In this document: piece after piece, positions 1 to 9,869 of the stretch
Numbering within the stretch: position 1 is the stretch's first letter
Layout of the letters: each line of letters starts with the position of its first letter
Assembly: GCF_900699035.1 (NCBI RefSeq)
Contig: NZ_LR217739.1
Coordinates: 186,001 to 250,000, forward strand
Direction: 5' to 3'
DNA length: 64,000 nt
From: Buchnera aphidicola (Cinara piceae)
GTDB lineage: Bacteria; Pseudomonadota; Gammaproteobacteria; Enterobacterales; Enterobacteriaceae
The notes under the pieces: generated by a model
Seen by the model: the letters and a program-made list of their open reading frames with translations, nothing else
The model's database searches: none
What the model was told of the DNA's origin: nothing
Translations under genes and position numbers: made by a program

Positions 1-1
1 A

Positions 2-565
2 TTTTACGGTTTTTATTTTCTTTTTAAATTTACCCGTATATTAATGATATTTGTTTTTTTTATTGCTATTATAGATGCAATTTTACAATATTTTCAGTAT
101 TTAAATAATCTACGTATGACTATACAAGAAGTAAAAGATGAATATAAGGAACTAGAAGGAAATCCTTTAATTAAACAAAAAATGCGATCATTAACTCAAC
201 AATTATCAAAAAAATATTCTATTTTTGATTTAAAAAAGTCTGATGTAATTATTTTTAATTCTATAAATTGCGCTGTTGCAATACAATATGAAATAAAAAG
301 TATGTCTTCACCTACGGTATTATTTAAAGGAGTAGGATATTTATCTGCAAAGATTATAAAAATTGCAAAGAAGAATAATATTCCTATATTTATTTCAAAT
401 TCTTTAGCTATATATTTGTATAATAATTCTTCTATTGGAAGTTATATTCCAAGTAATTTATATATATCTATTGCAAAAATTTTATCCTGGGCTTGGCAAT
501 TAAAATATTGGAAAAAATATGGCGGTACATATCCAGTTAAGCCTATTATATTTTTTGATAATTAA
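2..565 (+). CDS. flhB: FlhB, flagellar export gate protein (3' part only)
   Basis: The reading frame is open to the left edge, so only the last 187 residues are present. They match the end of the last membrane segment and the cytoplasmic domain of FlhB, which works with FlhA in the flagellar type III export gate and sets substrate specificity. Recognisable blocks are MTIQEVKDEYKELEGNP (start of the cytoplasmic domain), SDVIIF..CAVAIQYE, and the C-terminal LSWAWQLKYWKKYGG. The family's self-cleavage motif NPTH should follow VIIF; here nucleotides 257-268 encode N-S-I-N instead, so cleavage is probably lost. flhA follows after 27 bp in the same direction, as in enterobacteria, so the two are probably co-transcribed. 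Identity is secure; the upstream part lies outside the window. Confidence 0.95.
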   Translation, partial: FYGFYFLFKFTRILMIFVFFIAIIDAILQYFQYLNNLRMTIQEVKDEYKELEGNPLIKQKMRSLTQQLSKKYSIFDLKKSDVIIFNSINCAVAIQYEIKSMSSPTVLFKGVGYLSAKIIKIAKKNNIPIFISNSLAIYLYNNSSIGSYIPSNLYISIAKILSWAWQLKYWKKYGGTYPVKPIIFFDN

Positions 566-592
566 TAAATTATTTTTTAGGAGAATAAATTT

Positions 593-2677
593 TTGATAAA
601 TAAAATATTTTTTTTATTTCATCGTTTTAAAAAAATTAATAATTATACATTTAGCTCTTTATTTGCCCCATTACTAATTTTAATAATTTTATGTATGCTT
701 ATTTTACCTCTTCCATCTTTTGTTTTAGATTTATTTTTTACTTTAAACATAGCTATTTCTATAATTATTTTGATTGTTGCTATGTTTACTACAAGAACTC
801 TAGATTTTTCTTCTTTTCCATCTGTTTTATTGTTTTCAACTTTATTACGATTATCGTTAAATATTGCTTCTACACGAATTATTTTATTAAATGGTCATCT
901 TGGATCATTTTCTGCTGGACATGTTATTGAATCATTTGGTTTTTTTTTAATTAGTGGAAATTTTTTTATTGGTATTGTTATTTTTATTATTTTAGTTATT
1001 ATAAATTTTTTAGTAATAACTAAAGGATCTGGAAGAATTGCAGAAGTGGGAGCAAGATTTATTTTAGACGCTATGCCGGGAAAACAAATGGCCATAGATG
1101 CTGATTTAAATGCTGGTATTATTTCTGAACAAGAAGCAAAAATAAGACGTCTCAATGTACATAGAGAGGCTGATTTTTATGGTTCTATGGATGGAGCGAG
1201 TAAATTTATTAGAGGAGATGCTATTGCTGGAATTGTAATAATGGTAGTAAATATTATAGGTGGTTTAATAGTAGGAATTTTTCAACATAATATGGTATTT
1301 TTACAGGCGGCCAAAATATACAGTATTTTGACTATTGGGGATGGTTTAGTAGCTCAAATCCCCTCTTTAATTATATCAATTGCTTCAGGTGTTATTTTGA
1401 CGCATGTTAGTTCTGAAAAAATTAGTATTAGTGAACAAATGATTAGTCAAATTTTTAATAATCCTCAAGTAATTTTTTTTAGTGGAGTTATTTTCTTTAT
1501 ATTTAGTTTAATTCCAGGTATGCCAAATTTCATTTTTTTGTTTTTTACAATTAATTTATTTATATTATCATGGTATTTATATAATAAACAATGTACAAAA
1601 AGAACTTTTGATAAAAAATCTATTTTTAAAGAAAAAAAAATATTAAATTTAACTTGGAATGATATTCAATTCGAGTCATTAACTACTTTAGAATTAAGTT
1701 CTATTTTTTTAAAATCTATTTATAAAGATAAATATGATAATTTATTAAAAAATCTATATAAACTAAGAAAAAATATTGCTCAAGATTTTGGTTTTTTACT
1801 ACCTGATATTCATTTAATTCATAATCATAAGTTAGAAAAAGGAAGATATAAAATATTAATTAAAGGAGTGGAAATTAGTTCGGGTGATATTTATTTAGAT
1901 AAATTATTAGTTATAAATCGTTCTAATAATAGTATTGCTATACCAGGTATAAAAGTAATAGAACCAGTTTTTAACTTTCCTTCATTATGGATTGATTCTA
2001 ATTTAAAAAAAGATATTTTAAAAAATAAATTAGTAATCGTAGATCCTATTACGGTCATTATTACACATTTTGATAAAATTATAAGAAAACATTTATATGA
2101 ATTATTTGGTTTTCAAGAAACTCAACAATTATTAGATCGTGTATCACAAAATTATCCAAAGCTAGTTGATTATTTAATTCCTAATATAATATCAGTAACT
2201 GTTTTACAGGGTGTGTTACAAAATTTACTAAAAGATGATATATCTATTAAAGATATTAGAACTATTTTAGAAACTTTAATCGAAAATGGTTCTATTTTGA
2301 AAAATGATATAGAAAAATTAACTGATGTTACTCGTATTGCATTACGCAACTTTATTACTCAAAAATTTTTTTTAAAAAATAAATATATTAATGCTATTGG
2401 ATTAAGTTCTAATATTACAGATATACTGCTAAAATGTATTGATGATAAAAATCATGTATTAGAACCTGTTTTTTCTGAAAAATTAATCAAAAAAACTCAA
2501 TTATCTGTTTCACTTCAAAAAAAAGATAATTTACCAATTGTTTTATTAGTTCTTCCTCAGTTGCGTATTTTATTATCGAAATTATTTTGTATAAATATTC
2601 CGGAATTAACAGTTTTATCATTTTCAGAAATTTCTGAAGATCGTATTATAAAATTTATTTATATAGTAGGTAAATAA
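593..2677 (+). CDS. flhA: FlhA, flagellar type III export gate protein
   Basis: The product is 694 residues, the same size as E. coli FlhA (about 692). The N-terminal half has the expected series of membrane helices, and the conserved loop after them is intact (GRIAEVGARFILDAMPGKQM, then AIDADLNAG and DFYGSMDGASKF). The second half is the cytoplasmic export domain, which is more divergent. The start is a TTG at 593 with an AGGAG ribosome-binding sequence at 579-583; the first in-frame ATG lies well inside the first membrane helix, so TTG is preferred. It forms a pair with flhB. In Buchnera such genes build hook-basal-body-like structures without filaments (established for the genus); a role in export through the symbiont envelope is inference. 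Confidence 0.96.
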   Translation: MINKIFFLFHRFKKINNYTFSSLFAPLLILIILCMLILPLPSFVLDLFFTLNIAISIIILIVAMFTTRTLDFSSFPSVLLFSTLLRLSLNIASTRIILLNGHLGSFSAGHVIESFGFFLISGNFFIGIVIFIILVIINFLVITKGSGRIAEVGARFILDAMPGKQMAIDADLNAGIISEQEAKIRRLNVHREADFYGSMDGASKFIRGDAIAGIVIMVVNIIGGLIVGIFQHNMVFLQAAKIYSILTIGDGLVAQIPSLIISIASGVILTHVSSEKISISEQMISQIFNNPQVIFFSGVIFFIFSLIPGMPNFIFLFFTINLFILSWYLYNKQCTKRTFDKKSIFKEKKILNLTWNDIQFESLTTLELSSIFLKSIYKDKYDNLLKNLYKLRKNIAQDFGFLLPDIHLIHNHKLEKGRYKILIKGVEISSGDIYLDKLLVINRSNNSIAIPGIKVIEPVFNFPSLWIDSNLKKDILKNKLVIVDPITVIITHFDKIIRKHLYELFGFQETQQLLDRVSQNYPKLVDYLIPNIISVTVLQGVLQNLLKDDISIKDIRTILETLIENGSILKNDIEKLTDVTRIALRNFITQKFFLKNKYINAIGLSSNITDILLKCIDDKNHVLEPVFSEKLIKKTQLSVSLQKKDNLPIVLLVLPQLRILLSKLFCINIPELTVLSFSEISEDRIIKFIYIVGK

Positions 2678-2708
2678 TCAAATTATTTTTACAAGAATAA
2701 AATTTTAT

Positions 2709-4424
2709 TTACATTTTTTGCACTGTATTTATACCTAATAAATACAAACCTTTTTTAATAATTTTAGCTGTTAAAATAGATAATTTTATTCTACTTATTT
2801 TGATGTGTTTCTCTTTTGCGGATAAAATTGGACAGTTTTCATAAAAGATTGAAAATTTTCCAGCTATATCGTATAAATAGTTACACATTAAATGAGGAGT
2901 TCCATTTTTTTCTAAGATGAATATAATTTCTTCAAATTGTAAAATAGTTAATATTAACTGTCTTTCTAAATCGGTGAATATTTTTATGTTATTTAAGTTA
3001 ACATTATAATCTGATTTATTATTTTTAATAATTGACTGGATTCGGGTATATGCATATTGTATATAAGGAGCAGTATTTCCATTTAATGATAATGCTTGTT
3101 TCCAGTCAAATATATAATTAGATGTTCTATTTTTTGATAAATCAAAATATTTTATAGCACCTATTCCAATATTTTCTGAAATTTTTTGTATTTCATTTTT
3201 ATTCATATTTTTGTATTTTTTTCTTACTAGTTTTTTTGCTTTAGAAATACTTTTATTTAATAAATCTATTAATTTAATTGTTTTACCGTCACGCGTTTTA
3301 AACGGTTTATTATTTTTACATAAAATCATTCCAAAAGAATGATGCTCTAATAATGTTTTTTTTGTTATATATTTTGCTTTTTTTGCTATTTCCCATACCT
3401 GAAGTAAATGTTGTTTTTGTCTACTATCAGTATAATAAATGATTTGGTCTGCTTTTAATATATTGCATCGATATTTTATACAAGCAAGATCTGTTGTTGT
3501 ATATAAAAATGCTCCATCTTTTTTTTGTATAATAACTCCCATATTTTTACCTAATCGATTTTTAAATTTTTTTAAGAATACGATAACCGATCCATTATAA
3601 TTCACTGCTATTTTTTTTTTTTTTAAGTCAGAAATAATTTCTGGTAACATAAAATTATAAAAACTTTCTCCTCTAATATCACTATTTTTAAGTAAAACAT
3701 TTAGTTTTTTATATATTAAATTATTTTTTTTTATAGTTTTATTTACTAATATATTCCATATTTTGAGACATTTTTTATCTTTATTTTGTAATTTAACTAC
3801 ATTTTTTTGTGTTTCTTTTATAAATTTTGAATCTTTTTTATAGCATAAATATGCTTTTTTATAGAATTTTTCAAAATTATGGATAGATTTATGCGATTTT
3901 AATTTTAATTGAGTAATTAATATTCCAAATTGCGTCCCCCAATCACCAATATGATTTTGTCTAATAACTTTATTTCCTAAAAACTTCATTACTCGAGCTG
4001 TTACGTCTCCTAATATAGTAGATCGTAAATGTCCAACATGCATTTCTTTAGCTATATTTGGTGAAGAATAGTCGATAATTACTATTTTTTTTTTTTTTTT
4101 AGAAATATTAAAATTCTTCGAAATATACATTTTATTTATATATTTACATAACCAATCATTTTTTAAAGTTATATTAATAAATCCTTGTTTAGATATAAAT
4201 ATTTTTTTAAAAATGTTATATTTTTTCATATAATTATCAATTTTTATTGACAATTCATATGGAGATAATAATATTTTTTTTTTTAATTTAATAATTCCAT
4301 TGATCTGATAATCAATTTCATTTTTTTTTGTATTTTTTCGAATGATGGGATCAAAATTTTTTGAGATACCATATTTTATACATATTTTTTTTATTTTTTT
4401 TGTTAAAAAAATTTGAATATTCAT
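2709..4424 (-). CDS. argS: Arginyl-tRNA synthetase
   Basis: The 571-residue product is a class I aminoacyl-tRNA synthetase that charges tRNA-Arg (E. coli ArgS has 577). The HIGH-type signature appears as HVGHLRST near residue 131, preceded by SSPNIAKEM, typical of ArgRS; the catalytic-loop equivalent is KTRDGKTIKL, and the C-terminal anticodon-binding domain ends in GINTVQKM. The gene converges on flhA with only 31 bp between the stops and diverges from the 16S rRNA unit. Runs of 16 T (4085-4100) and 14 T (3611-3624) on the plus strand are A-runs in the coding strand encoding lysines; both keep the frame. No missing domain is visible. Confidence 0.97.
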   Translation of the reverse strand: MNIQIFLTKKIKKICIKYGISKNFDPIIRKNTKKNEIDYQINGIIKLKKKILLSPYELSIKIDNYMKKYNIFKKIFISKQGFINITLKNDWLCKYINKMYISKNFNISKKKKKIVIIDYSSPNIAKEMHVGHLRSTILGDVTARVMKFLGNKVIRQNHIGDWGTQFGILITQLKLKSHKSIHNFEKFYKKAYLCYKKDSKFIKETQKNVVKLQNKDKKCLKIWNILVNKTIKKNNLIYKKLNVLLKNSDIRGESFYNFMLPEIISDLKKKKIAVNYNGSVIVFLKKFKNRLGKNMGVIIQKKDGAFLYTTTDLACIKYRCNILKADQIIYYTDSRQKQHLLQVWEIAKKAKYITKKTLLEHHSFGMILCKNNKPFKTRDGKTIKLIDLLNKSISKAKKLVRKKYKNMNKNEIQKISENIGIGAIKYFDLSKNRTSNYIFDWKQALSLNGNTAPYIQYAYTRIQSIIKNNKSDYNVNLNNIKIFTDLERQLILTILQFEEIIFILEKNGTPHLMCNYLYDIAGKFSIFYENCPILSAKEKHIKISRIKLSILTAKIIKKGLYLLGINTVQKM

Positions 4425-4687
4425 ATATTTACCTGTTTAATTATCAAGATACTATATATATTGTTAATATAATATATGTAAAATATATAAAAATTATTAT
4501 ATAATAATTAATTACAGTTGTAAAAATATATATTTTTATTAATTTTATGAAATATGATAATATTGATAAATCATTTATATTAATGAAATAAAATATTTTT
4601 ATAAATATAAAATTTATTTAGTTAATTAATTAAATAATATAAATTACTAATCATCAGATAGTATTTATATAAATTTTAAAAAATATG

Positions 4688-4715
4688 TTGACTTTTTTTT
4701 AAAACAAGATAATAT
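4688..4715 (+). promoter_or_regulatory. Sigma-70 promoter of the 16S rRNA unit
   Basis: A -35 box TTGACT (4688-4693) is followed after 16 bp by a -10 box TAATAT (4710-4715), close to consensus and one of the clearest promoters in the window. It lies about 140 bp before the mature 16S start, leaving room for the boxA element and the processing stem. Confidence 0.75.
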
Positions 4716-4732
4716 AGATCTTGTAATAAAAA

Positions 4733-4744
4733 TGTTCTTTAAAA
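4733..4744 (+). promoter_or_regulatory. boxA-like antitermination element of the rRNA leader
   Basis: TGTTCTTTAAAA matches the enterobacterial rrn boxA TGCTCTTTAACA at 10 of 12 positions and sits where it should, between the promoter and the 16S gene. In E. coli, boxA binds NusB/NusE and recruits SuhB. The resemblance is seen in the sequence; function is inferred. A/T richness makes chance matches easier, but position and the retained C support it. Confidence 0.55.
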
Positions 4745-4751
4745 AAATACT

Positions 4752-4772
4752 TCAAAAAATTTATGTGGGCAC
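4752..4772 (+). repeat. Left arm of the 16S RNase III processing stem
   Basis: These 21 bases are the exact reverse complement of 6440-6460, on the far side of the 16S gene. In the precursor RNA they would pair perfectly, giving the double-stranded stem that RNase III (rnc, 10723-11403) cuts to release pre-16S RNA. Confidence 0.9.
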
Positions 4773-4856
4773 ATGAAAATTAAATATTCAGATACAAATT
4801 ATTCATTATTAATTTTAGTTAAAAAAAATTAATATTGTAATAAAATAGTTATACGT

Positions 4857-6415
<1,559 letters not shown>

Positions 6416-6439
6416 AAATAAAAAATATTTAATTGGATC

Positions 6440-6460
6440 GTGCCCACATAAATTTTTTGA
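6440..6460 (+). repeat. Right arm of the 16S RNase III processing stem
   Basis: Exact reverse complement of 4752-4772. It lies between the 3' end of 16S and tRNA-Ile. Pairing stops at T-T on the outside and A-C on the inside, so the stem is exactly 21 bp. Confidence 0.9.
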
Positions 6461-6473
6461 TTTATAGTAAAAC

Positions 6474-6550
6474 AGGCTTGTAGCTCAGCCGGTTAGAGCA
6501 CACCCCTGATAAGGGTGAGGTCGGTGGTTCAAATCCACTCAGGCCTACCA
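6474..6550 (+). tRNA. trnI: tRNA-Ile (GAT)
   Basis: A 77-base cloverleaf nearly identical to E. coli tRNA-Ile: acceptor AGGCTTG pairs with CAGGCCT, anticodon GAT at 6508-6510, T loop GGTTCAAATCC. The CCA end is encoded (6548-6550), unlike the other two tRNAs in this window. Its place just after 16S is that of the enterobacterial rRNA spacer tRNAs. Confidence 0.98.
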
Positions 6551-6563
6551 TTTTTAAAAAAAA

Positions 6564-6636
6564 GGGGCTATAGCTCAGCTGGGAGAGCGCCTGCTTTGCA
6601 CGCAGGAGGTCAGCGGTTCGATCCCGCTTAGCTCCA
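6564..6636 (+). tRNA. trnA: tRNA-Ala (TGC)
   Basis: A 73-base cloverleaf (GGGGCTA acceptor, D arm AGCTCAGCTGGGAGAGC, anticodon TGC at 6597-6599, T arm GCGGTTCGATCCCGC) ending at discriminator A6636. CCA is not encoded (TTA follows), so it depends on CCA addition. It follows tRNA-Ile by 13 bp as in an rRNA spacer, and closes the unit. Confidence 0.98.
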
Positions 6637-6658
6637 TTATTTTTTTATTTCTATGCAA

Positions 6659-6703
6659 TTCAATTCATTTCACTTCACTTCATTTCACTTCATTTTATTT
6701 CAT
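6659..6703 (+). repeat. Pentanucleotide TTCAN repeat downstream of trnA
   Basis: Nine consecutive 5-base units of the form TTCA(A/T/C), with the eighth changed to TTTAT. It lies in the 212-bp spacer between trnA and dnaQ and has regularly spaced C residues unlike the other AT-rich spacers. No coding sequence is visible in the rest of this spacer. Confidence 0.85.
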
Positions 6704-6848
6704 TTTTTTATTTTAATAATAATTTTTTTTATTTATATAAATAAATATATATTTTTTTAATAAAAACATTTTACTTTAAAAGTTTATATTTTTATATATT
6801 TTATATATAAATTTTATTTTAATTAATTTATTTTAAATATTTTGACAT

Positions 6849-7553
6849 ATGAATAATATCAATCCTAGTAGAAAAGTAATATTAGATATAGAAACCACAG
6901 GGATGAATCAACACGGTTGTTTATATCTTAATCACAAGATCATTGAAATAGGTATAATTGAAGTTATTGATAGAAAATATACAGGAAAATATTTACATTT
7001 TTATTTAAACCCTAAAAAAAAGATTGACAAAGAAGCATACAAAATTCATGGAATTTCTGATAGTTTTTTACTAGATAAACCAACTTTTAATGAAGTATAT
7101 ATAGATATTCTTAATTTTATAAAAAAATCAGAAATTATAGTTCATAATGCGATATTTGATATTAGTTTTTTAGATTATGAATTTAGTAAATTAAATTATG
7201 GAATTAAAAAAATAAGTCAATTTAGTACTATTACAGATACATTACTACTTGCAAGAAAAATATTTCCAGGAAAAAAAAATAGTTTAGATGCTTTATGTAA
7301 AAGATATAAGATGATAAACGTTAATAGAGAATTACATAATGCATTATTAGATGCTAAAATATTAATGAAATTATATTTATATATGACAAGTAAACAAGAA
7401 AAAATTAAATTTAATTCAAAAAATATTTGTTCAATCAACTTAACACATTTAAAAAAAAGTAAAGTATTTTTCCCATTAAAAGTTTTATTTGCCAATTCTT
7501 CAGAAAACAAAAAACATAAAAAATATATCAAAATAATTAAAAAAAAATTTTAA
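6849..7553 (+). CDS. dnaQ: DNA polymerase III epsilon subunit (3'-5' proofreading exonuclease)
   Basis: The 234-residue product is a DEDD-family exonuclease that proofreads in the replicative polymerase core (E. coli DnaQ has 243). All three exonuclease motifs are present: LDIETTG near residue 14 (catalytic D and E), VHNAIFDISFLDYE near residue 97, and HNALLDAKI near residue 163 with the catalytic His and Asp. The tail is lysine-rich and shorter than in E. coli, where it contacts the polymerase subunit. Proofreading is therefore probably intact, which bears on how the homopolymer mutations elsewhere arise. In E. coli dnaQ lies beside the divergent rnhA; no rnhA is seen here. Confidence 0.95.
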   Translation: MNNINPSRKVILDIETTGMNQHGCLYLNHKIIEIGIIEVIDRKYTGKYLHFYLNPKKKIDKEAYKIHGISDSFLLDKPTFNEVYIDILNFIKKSEIIVHNAIFDISFLDYEFSKLNYGIKKISQFSTITDTLLLARKIFPGKKNSLDALCKRYKMINVNRELHNALLDAKILMKLYLYMTSKQEKIKFNSKNICSINLTHLKKSKVFFPLKVLFANSSENKKHKKYIKIIKKKF

Positions 7554-7582
7554 ATTAATAATTATTTTATTTATTGTTTTTC

Positions 7583-7611
7583 TTGACTAGTTTAATAAAT
7601 AAATATAAAAT
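7583..7611 (+). promoter_or_regulatory. Probable promoter of tRNA-Asp
   Basis: TTGACT (7583-7588), 17 bp, then TAAAAT (7606-7611), 24 bp before the tRNA 5' end. The -35 is identical to that of the 16S promoter. It may also serve grpE downstream. Confidence 0.55.
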
Positions 7612-7635
7612 ATATATTTTAATAAATTAAATATT

Positions 7636-7709
7636 GGTGCGGTAGTTCAGTTGGTTAGAATATCGGCCTGTCACGCCGGGGGTCACGGGTTCGAATCCCG
7701 TCCGCACCG
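7636..7709 (+). tRNA. trnD: tRNA-Asp (GTC)
   Basis: A 74-base cloverleaf: acceptor GGTGCGG with CCGCACC, D arm AGTTCAGTTGGTTAGAA, anticodon GTC at 7670-7672 in CCTGTCACG, T arm ACGGGTTCGAATCCCGT, discriminator G7709. CCA is not encoded (TAA follows). A stand-alone gene between dnaQ and grpE. Confidence 0.98.
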
Positions 7710-7795
7710 TAAAATTATTTTTTTATATACCTATTTTTATTCATTTTGTTTTATAAATAATATTTTTTTTATATAAAAAATTTGGAAATATAATT

Positions 7796-8353
7796 ATGAA
7801 TTGTAATGATATTATTAGTAATTCATCTTCAGGTGTCAAAAATAATAATTTATCAGATCAAGATGTAATAATTGATGAAAAACGATTAAATAAAAAAAAA
7901 TTAAAATTATTAAATTTAAAAAAAGATATTTTAAATAAATCAATTATATATAAAGATAAAATATTAAAACTTAAAAAGAGATTACAAAAAAAAATTAATA
8001 ATACATATAATTTTTCTTTAGAAAAGAATTTTCTATTGGTTTTACCGATTATCGATAGTATTGAAGCAACGATAAATACATTAAATAATTCAAACAATAG
8101 TAATTCTACTATAGACATAGAATTACAAAATATTCAAAAAAAATTTTTATCTATATTTAAAGAATATGATATTGAAATAATTAATTCTATTAATGTTCCC
8201 TTTAACCCTGATTTTCATCAAGCCATATCTATTGATTTCTCGGGAAAATATAAAAATAATTTTATTACATGTATTATTCAAAAAGGATATGCATTACATA
8301 ATCGATTATTAAGGCCTGCTTTAGTTTCAGTATCACAAGACAAATCAAATTAA
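7796..8353 (+). CDS. grpE: GrpE, nucleotide exchange factor for DnaK
   Basis: The 185-residue product (E. coli 197) has the GrpE layout: a charged, variable N-terminus, a long lysine-rich coiled coil (about residues 25-70), then the globular head with FLLVLPIIDSIEATI, FNPDFHQAISI, GYALHNRLLRPALVSVS. The last block is the GrpE signature. It releases ADP from DnaK in the cytosol. GroEL and DnaK chaperone systems are typically highly expressed in Buchnera. No sigma-32 promoter is evident; the nearest promoter is that of trnD upstream. The coiled coil is very lysine/asparagine-rich, a composition effect. Confidence 0.95.
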   Translation: MNCNDIISNSSSGVKNNNLSDQDVIIDEKRLNKKKLKLLNLKKDILNKSIIYKDKILKLKKRLQKKINNTYNFSLEKNFLLVLPIIDSIEATINTLNNSNNSNSTIDIELQNIQKKFLSIFKEYDIEIINSINVPFNPDFHQAISIDFSGKYKNNFITCIIQKGYALHNRLLRPALVSVSQDKSN

Positions 8354-8419
8354 ATTTGATATTTATTTAATATTTTTGTATATAATTTATTATATACTTA
8401 GTTGTAATATTAAATATTT

Positions 8420-8934
8420 ATGAATATAAGGAAAAAAATATTGTATATTAATAAAAAAAAAGTAACAAAAAAAAAACATTTTTTAATAAAAAAGCTAAAT
8501 ATAATTTTTTTATAAAAAAAACAATTGTTTCTGGAATTGTTTTAAAAGGATGGGAAGTAAAATCTATTCGTGCAGGTTTTGTTCAAATTACCGAAGGACA
8601 TATTTCTATTAAAAAAAACGAAGTTTATTTAAGCGGGGTATATTTTCAACCATTACTGACTACATCTAATTGTATTATATGTCAATCAAATCGTATTAGA
8701 AAATTATTATTAAAAAAAAAAGAAATCTATAATTTATCTGTTTATAGTCAAAGAAAAGGATATACAATTATTCCTATAAAATTATTTTGGAGTAGATCTT
8801 GGTGTAAAATTAAAATAGGAATAGTAAAAGGAAAATCTATTAAAGATAAAAGATTAGATAAAAAAAATAATTCATGGAAAATTGAAAAATCTACAATATT
8901 TAAACGTATATCTATAAATAAAAATATAAGATAA
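8420..8934 (+). pseudogene. smpB: SmpB, tmRNA-binding protein, with a -1 frameshift at a poly(A) region
   Basis: SmpB carries tmRNA to stalled ribosomes. Two overlapping frames make one protein. ATG at 8420 opens a frame encoding MNIRKKILYINKKKVTKKKH and continuing to about KK, which then runs into a stop. The next frame, lacking any ATG after its stop pair at 8449-8454, carries the rest from NKKAKYNFF through GWEVKSIRAG, NRIRKLLLKKKEI, WCKIKIGIVKGK and KDKR, to the stop at 8932. The join falls between an A10 run (8467-8476) and an A6 run (8488-8493). One extra A in either restores a 171-residue SmpB (E. coli 160). The body is well conserved with no other lesion, so I think it is still used, perhaps through slippage. 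Otherwise it is a very recent pseudogene or a sequencing error in a homopolymer. Confidence 0.85.
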
Positions 8935-8967
8935 TAAATATCTTATATAAAATAGGATTTTATAACA

Positions 8968-9423
8968 ATGAATTTTATAGATAATTATTGGATGAAAAAA
9001 GCATTAAACCAAGCAAAAAAAGGAAAACAGAGAGGGGAAGTACCGATAGGATCTGTTTTAGTTAAAGGTAATTATCTTGTTAGTTCATCTTGTAATTCTT
9101 GTATTTCTTTATTTGATTCTAGCGCTCATTCTGAAATATTAGTTATAAAAACAGGAGGAATAAAATTAAAAAATTATAGATTATATAATACGGTTTTATA
9201 TGTAACACATGAACCATGTTTTATGTGTTCTGCAGCTATTATCAATTCTAGAATATGTAGAGTTGTATATGGATCCTATAGTTCTAATAAACATAATTTT
9301 TCATATTTTATGAATTTATTATATATCAATAATATTAAGCATCATATAAAAGATATTAAATCTGGTGTTCTATTATATGAATGCTCAAGTTTGTTAAAAA
9401 ATTTTTTTAAAAAAAAAAGATAA
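8968..9423 (+). CDS. tadA: tRNA-specific adenosine deaminase (A34 to I34 of tRNA-Arg)
   Basis: The 151-residue product (E. coli 167) belongs to the cytidine/adenosine deaminase fold. The zinc site is present: AHSEILVI (family H-A-E; here H-S-E, which keeps the His ligand and catalytic Glu) and EPCFMCSAAI with the P-C-x2-C pair. GQRGEVPIGSVLV-like sequence near residue 25 is the substrate-side loop. It makes inosine in the anticodon of tRNA-Arg(ACG), an essential edit. The gene begins 33 bp after smpB and converges on acpS. Confidence 0.95.
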   Translation: MNFIDNYWMKKALNQAKKGKQRGEVPIGSVLVKGNYLVSSSCNSCISLFDSSAHSEILVIKTGGIKLKNYRLYNTVLYVTHEPCFMCSAAIINSRICRVVYGSYSSNKHNFSYFMNLLYINNIKHHIKDIKSGVLLYECSSLLKNFFKKKR

Positions 9424-9454
9424 ATGCAATTTATATAGAAATAATTATTGTTAT

Positions 9455-9838
9455 TTATTTTTCTAGAATAACAATTGACTGCATATATTTTTTTGAATCT
9501 GTAATACTTAAGAAAATTTTTTTAGTTTTTAATTTTTTTAAAATTTTTCCAGCGTAACCAAATATATTTAATTTTGGTTTACCATATATGTTATGTATAA
9601 CTTCACAATTTTTTAAAAACATTTTCTGATATATTCCAATTCCCATTGCTTTTGCAGTAGCTTCTTTAGCTGTAAATCTCTTAGCTAAAAATTTCTCTTT
9701 ATAATTTTTTGTATGATTATATTCATATAATTCTCTTTCTGTTAAAATTTTATAAGGTATTTTAATACCATAACGAAAAATTAATTTTTTAAATCTTTTT
9801 ATATCTATTAAATCTATCCCAATACCTATAATTGACAT
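9455..9838 (-). CDS. acpS: Holo-[acyl-carrier-protein] synthase
   Basis: The 127-residue product (E. coli 126) transfers 4'-phosphopantetheine from CoA to acyl carrier protein. The two diagnostic blocks are present: GIGIDLIDIKRF at the N-terminus (metal-binding Asp) and FLAKRFTAKEATAKAMG near residues 50-66 (metal-binding Glu). It is last in the minus cluster lepA-lepB-rnc-era-acpS; in E. coli recO and pdxJ sit between era and acpS and are absent here. It supports the fatty acid and octanoyl (lipoate) pathways represented by fabI and lipB. Confidence 0.94.
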   Translation of the reverse strand: MSIIGIGIDLIDIKRFKKLIFRYGIKIPYKILTERELYEYNHTKNYKEKFLAKRFTAKEATAKAMGIGIYQKMFLKNCEVIHNIYGKPKLNIFGYAGKILKKLKTKKIFLSITDSKKYMQSIVILEK

Positions 9839-9869
9839 GTTGTTTCCTTTTGAAATATAAGTAAAAAAT

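Larger units (their letters stand above)
4425..4856. other. Spacer between argS and 16S rRNA, leader of the rRNA unit
   Basis: About 430 bp of AT-rich sequence between the divergent argS and 16S genes. The right half holds the rRNA promoter, the boxA-like element and the left arm of the processing stem, each listed separately. I see no coding sequence. A promoter for argS on the minus strand must lie in the left half but I cannot single one out. Confidence 0.7.

Noticed and set aside
8379..8398. Hairpin GTATATAA..TTATATAC after grpE
   Set aside because: Eight nearly pure A/T pairs; expected by chance in this composition.
9447..9475. Hairpin ATTGTTATT..AATAACAAT between tadA and acpS
   Set aside because: Only nine mostly A/T pairs, overlapping the acpS stop, with no T-run; too weak to call a terminator.
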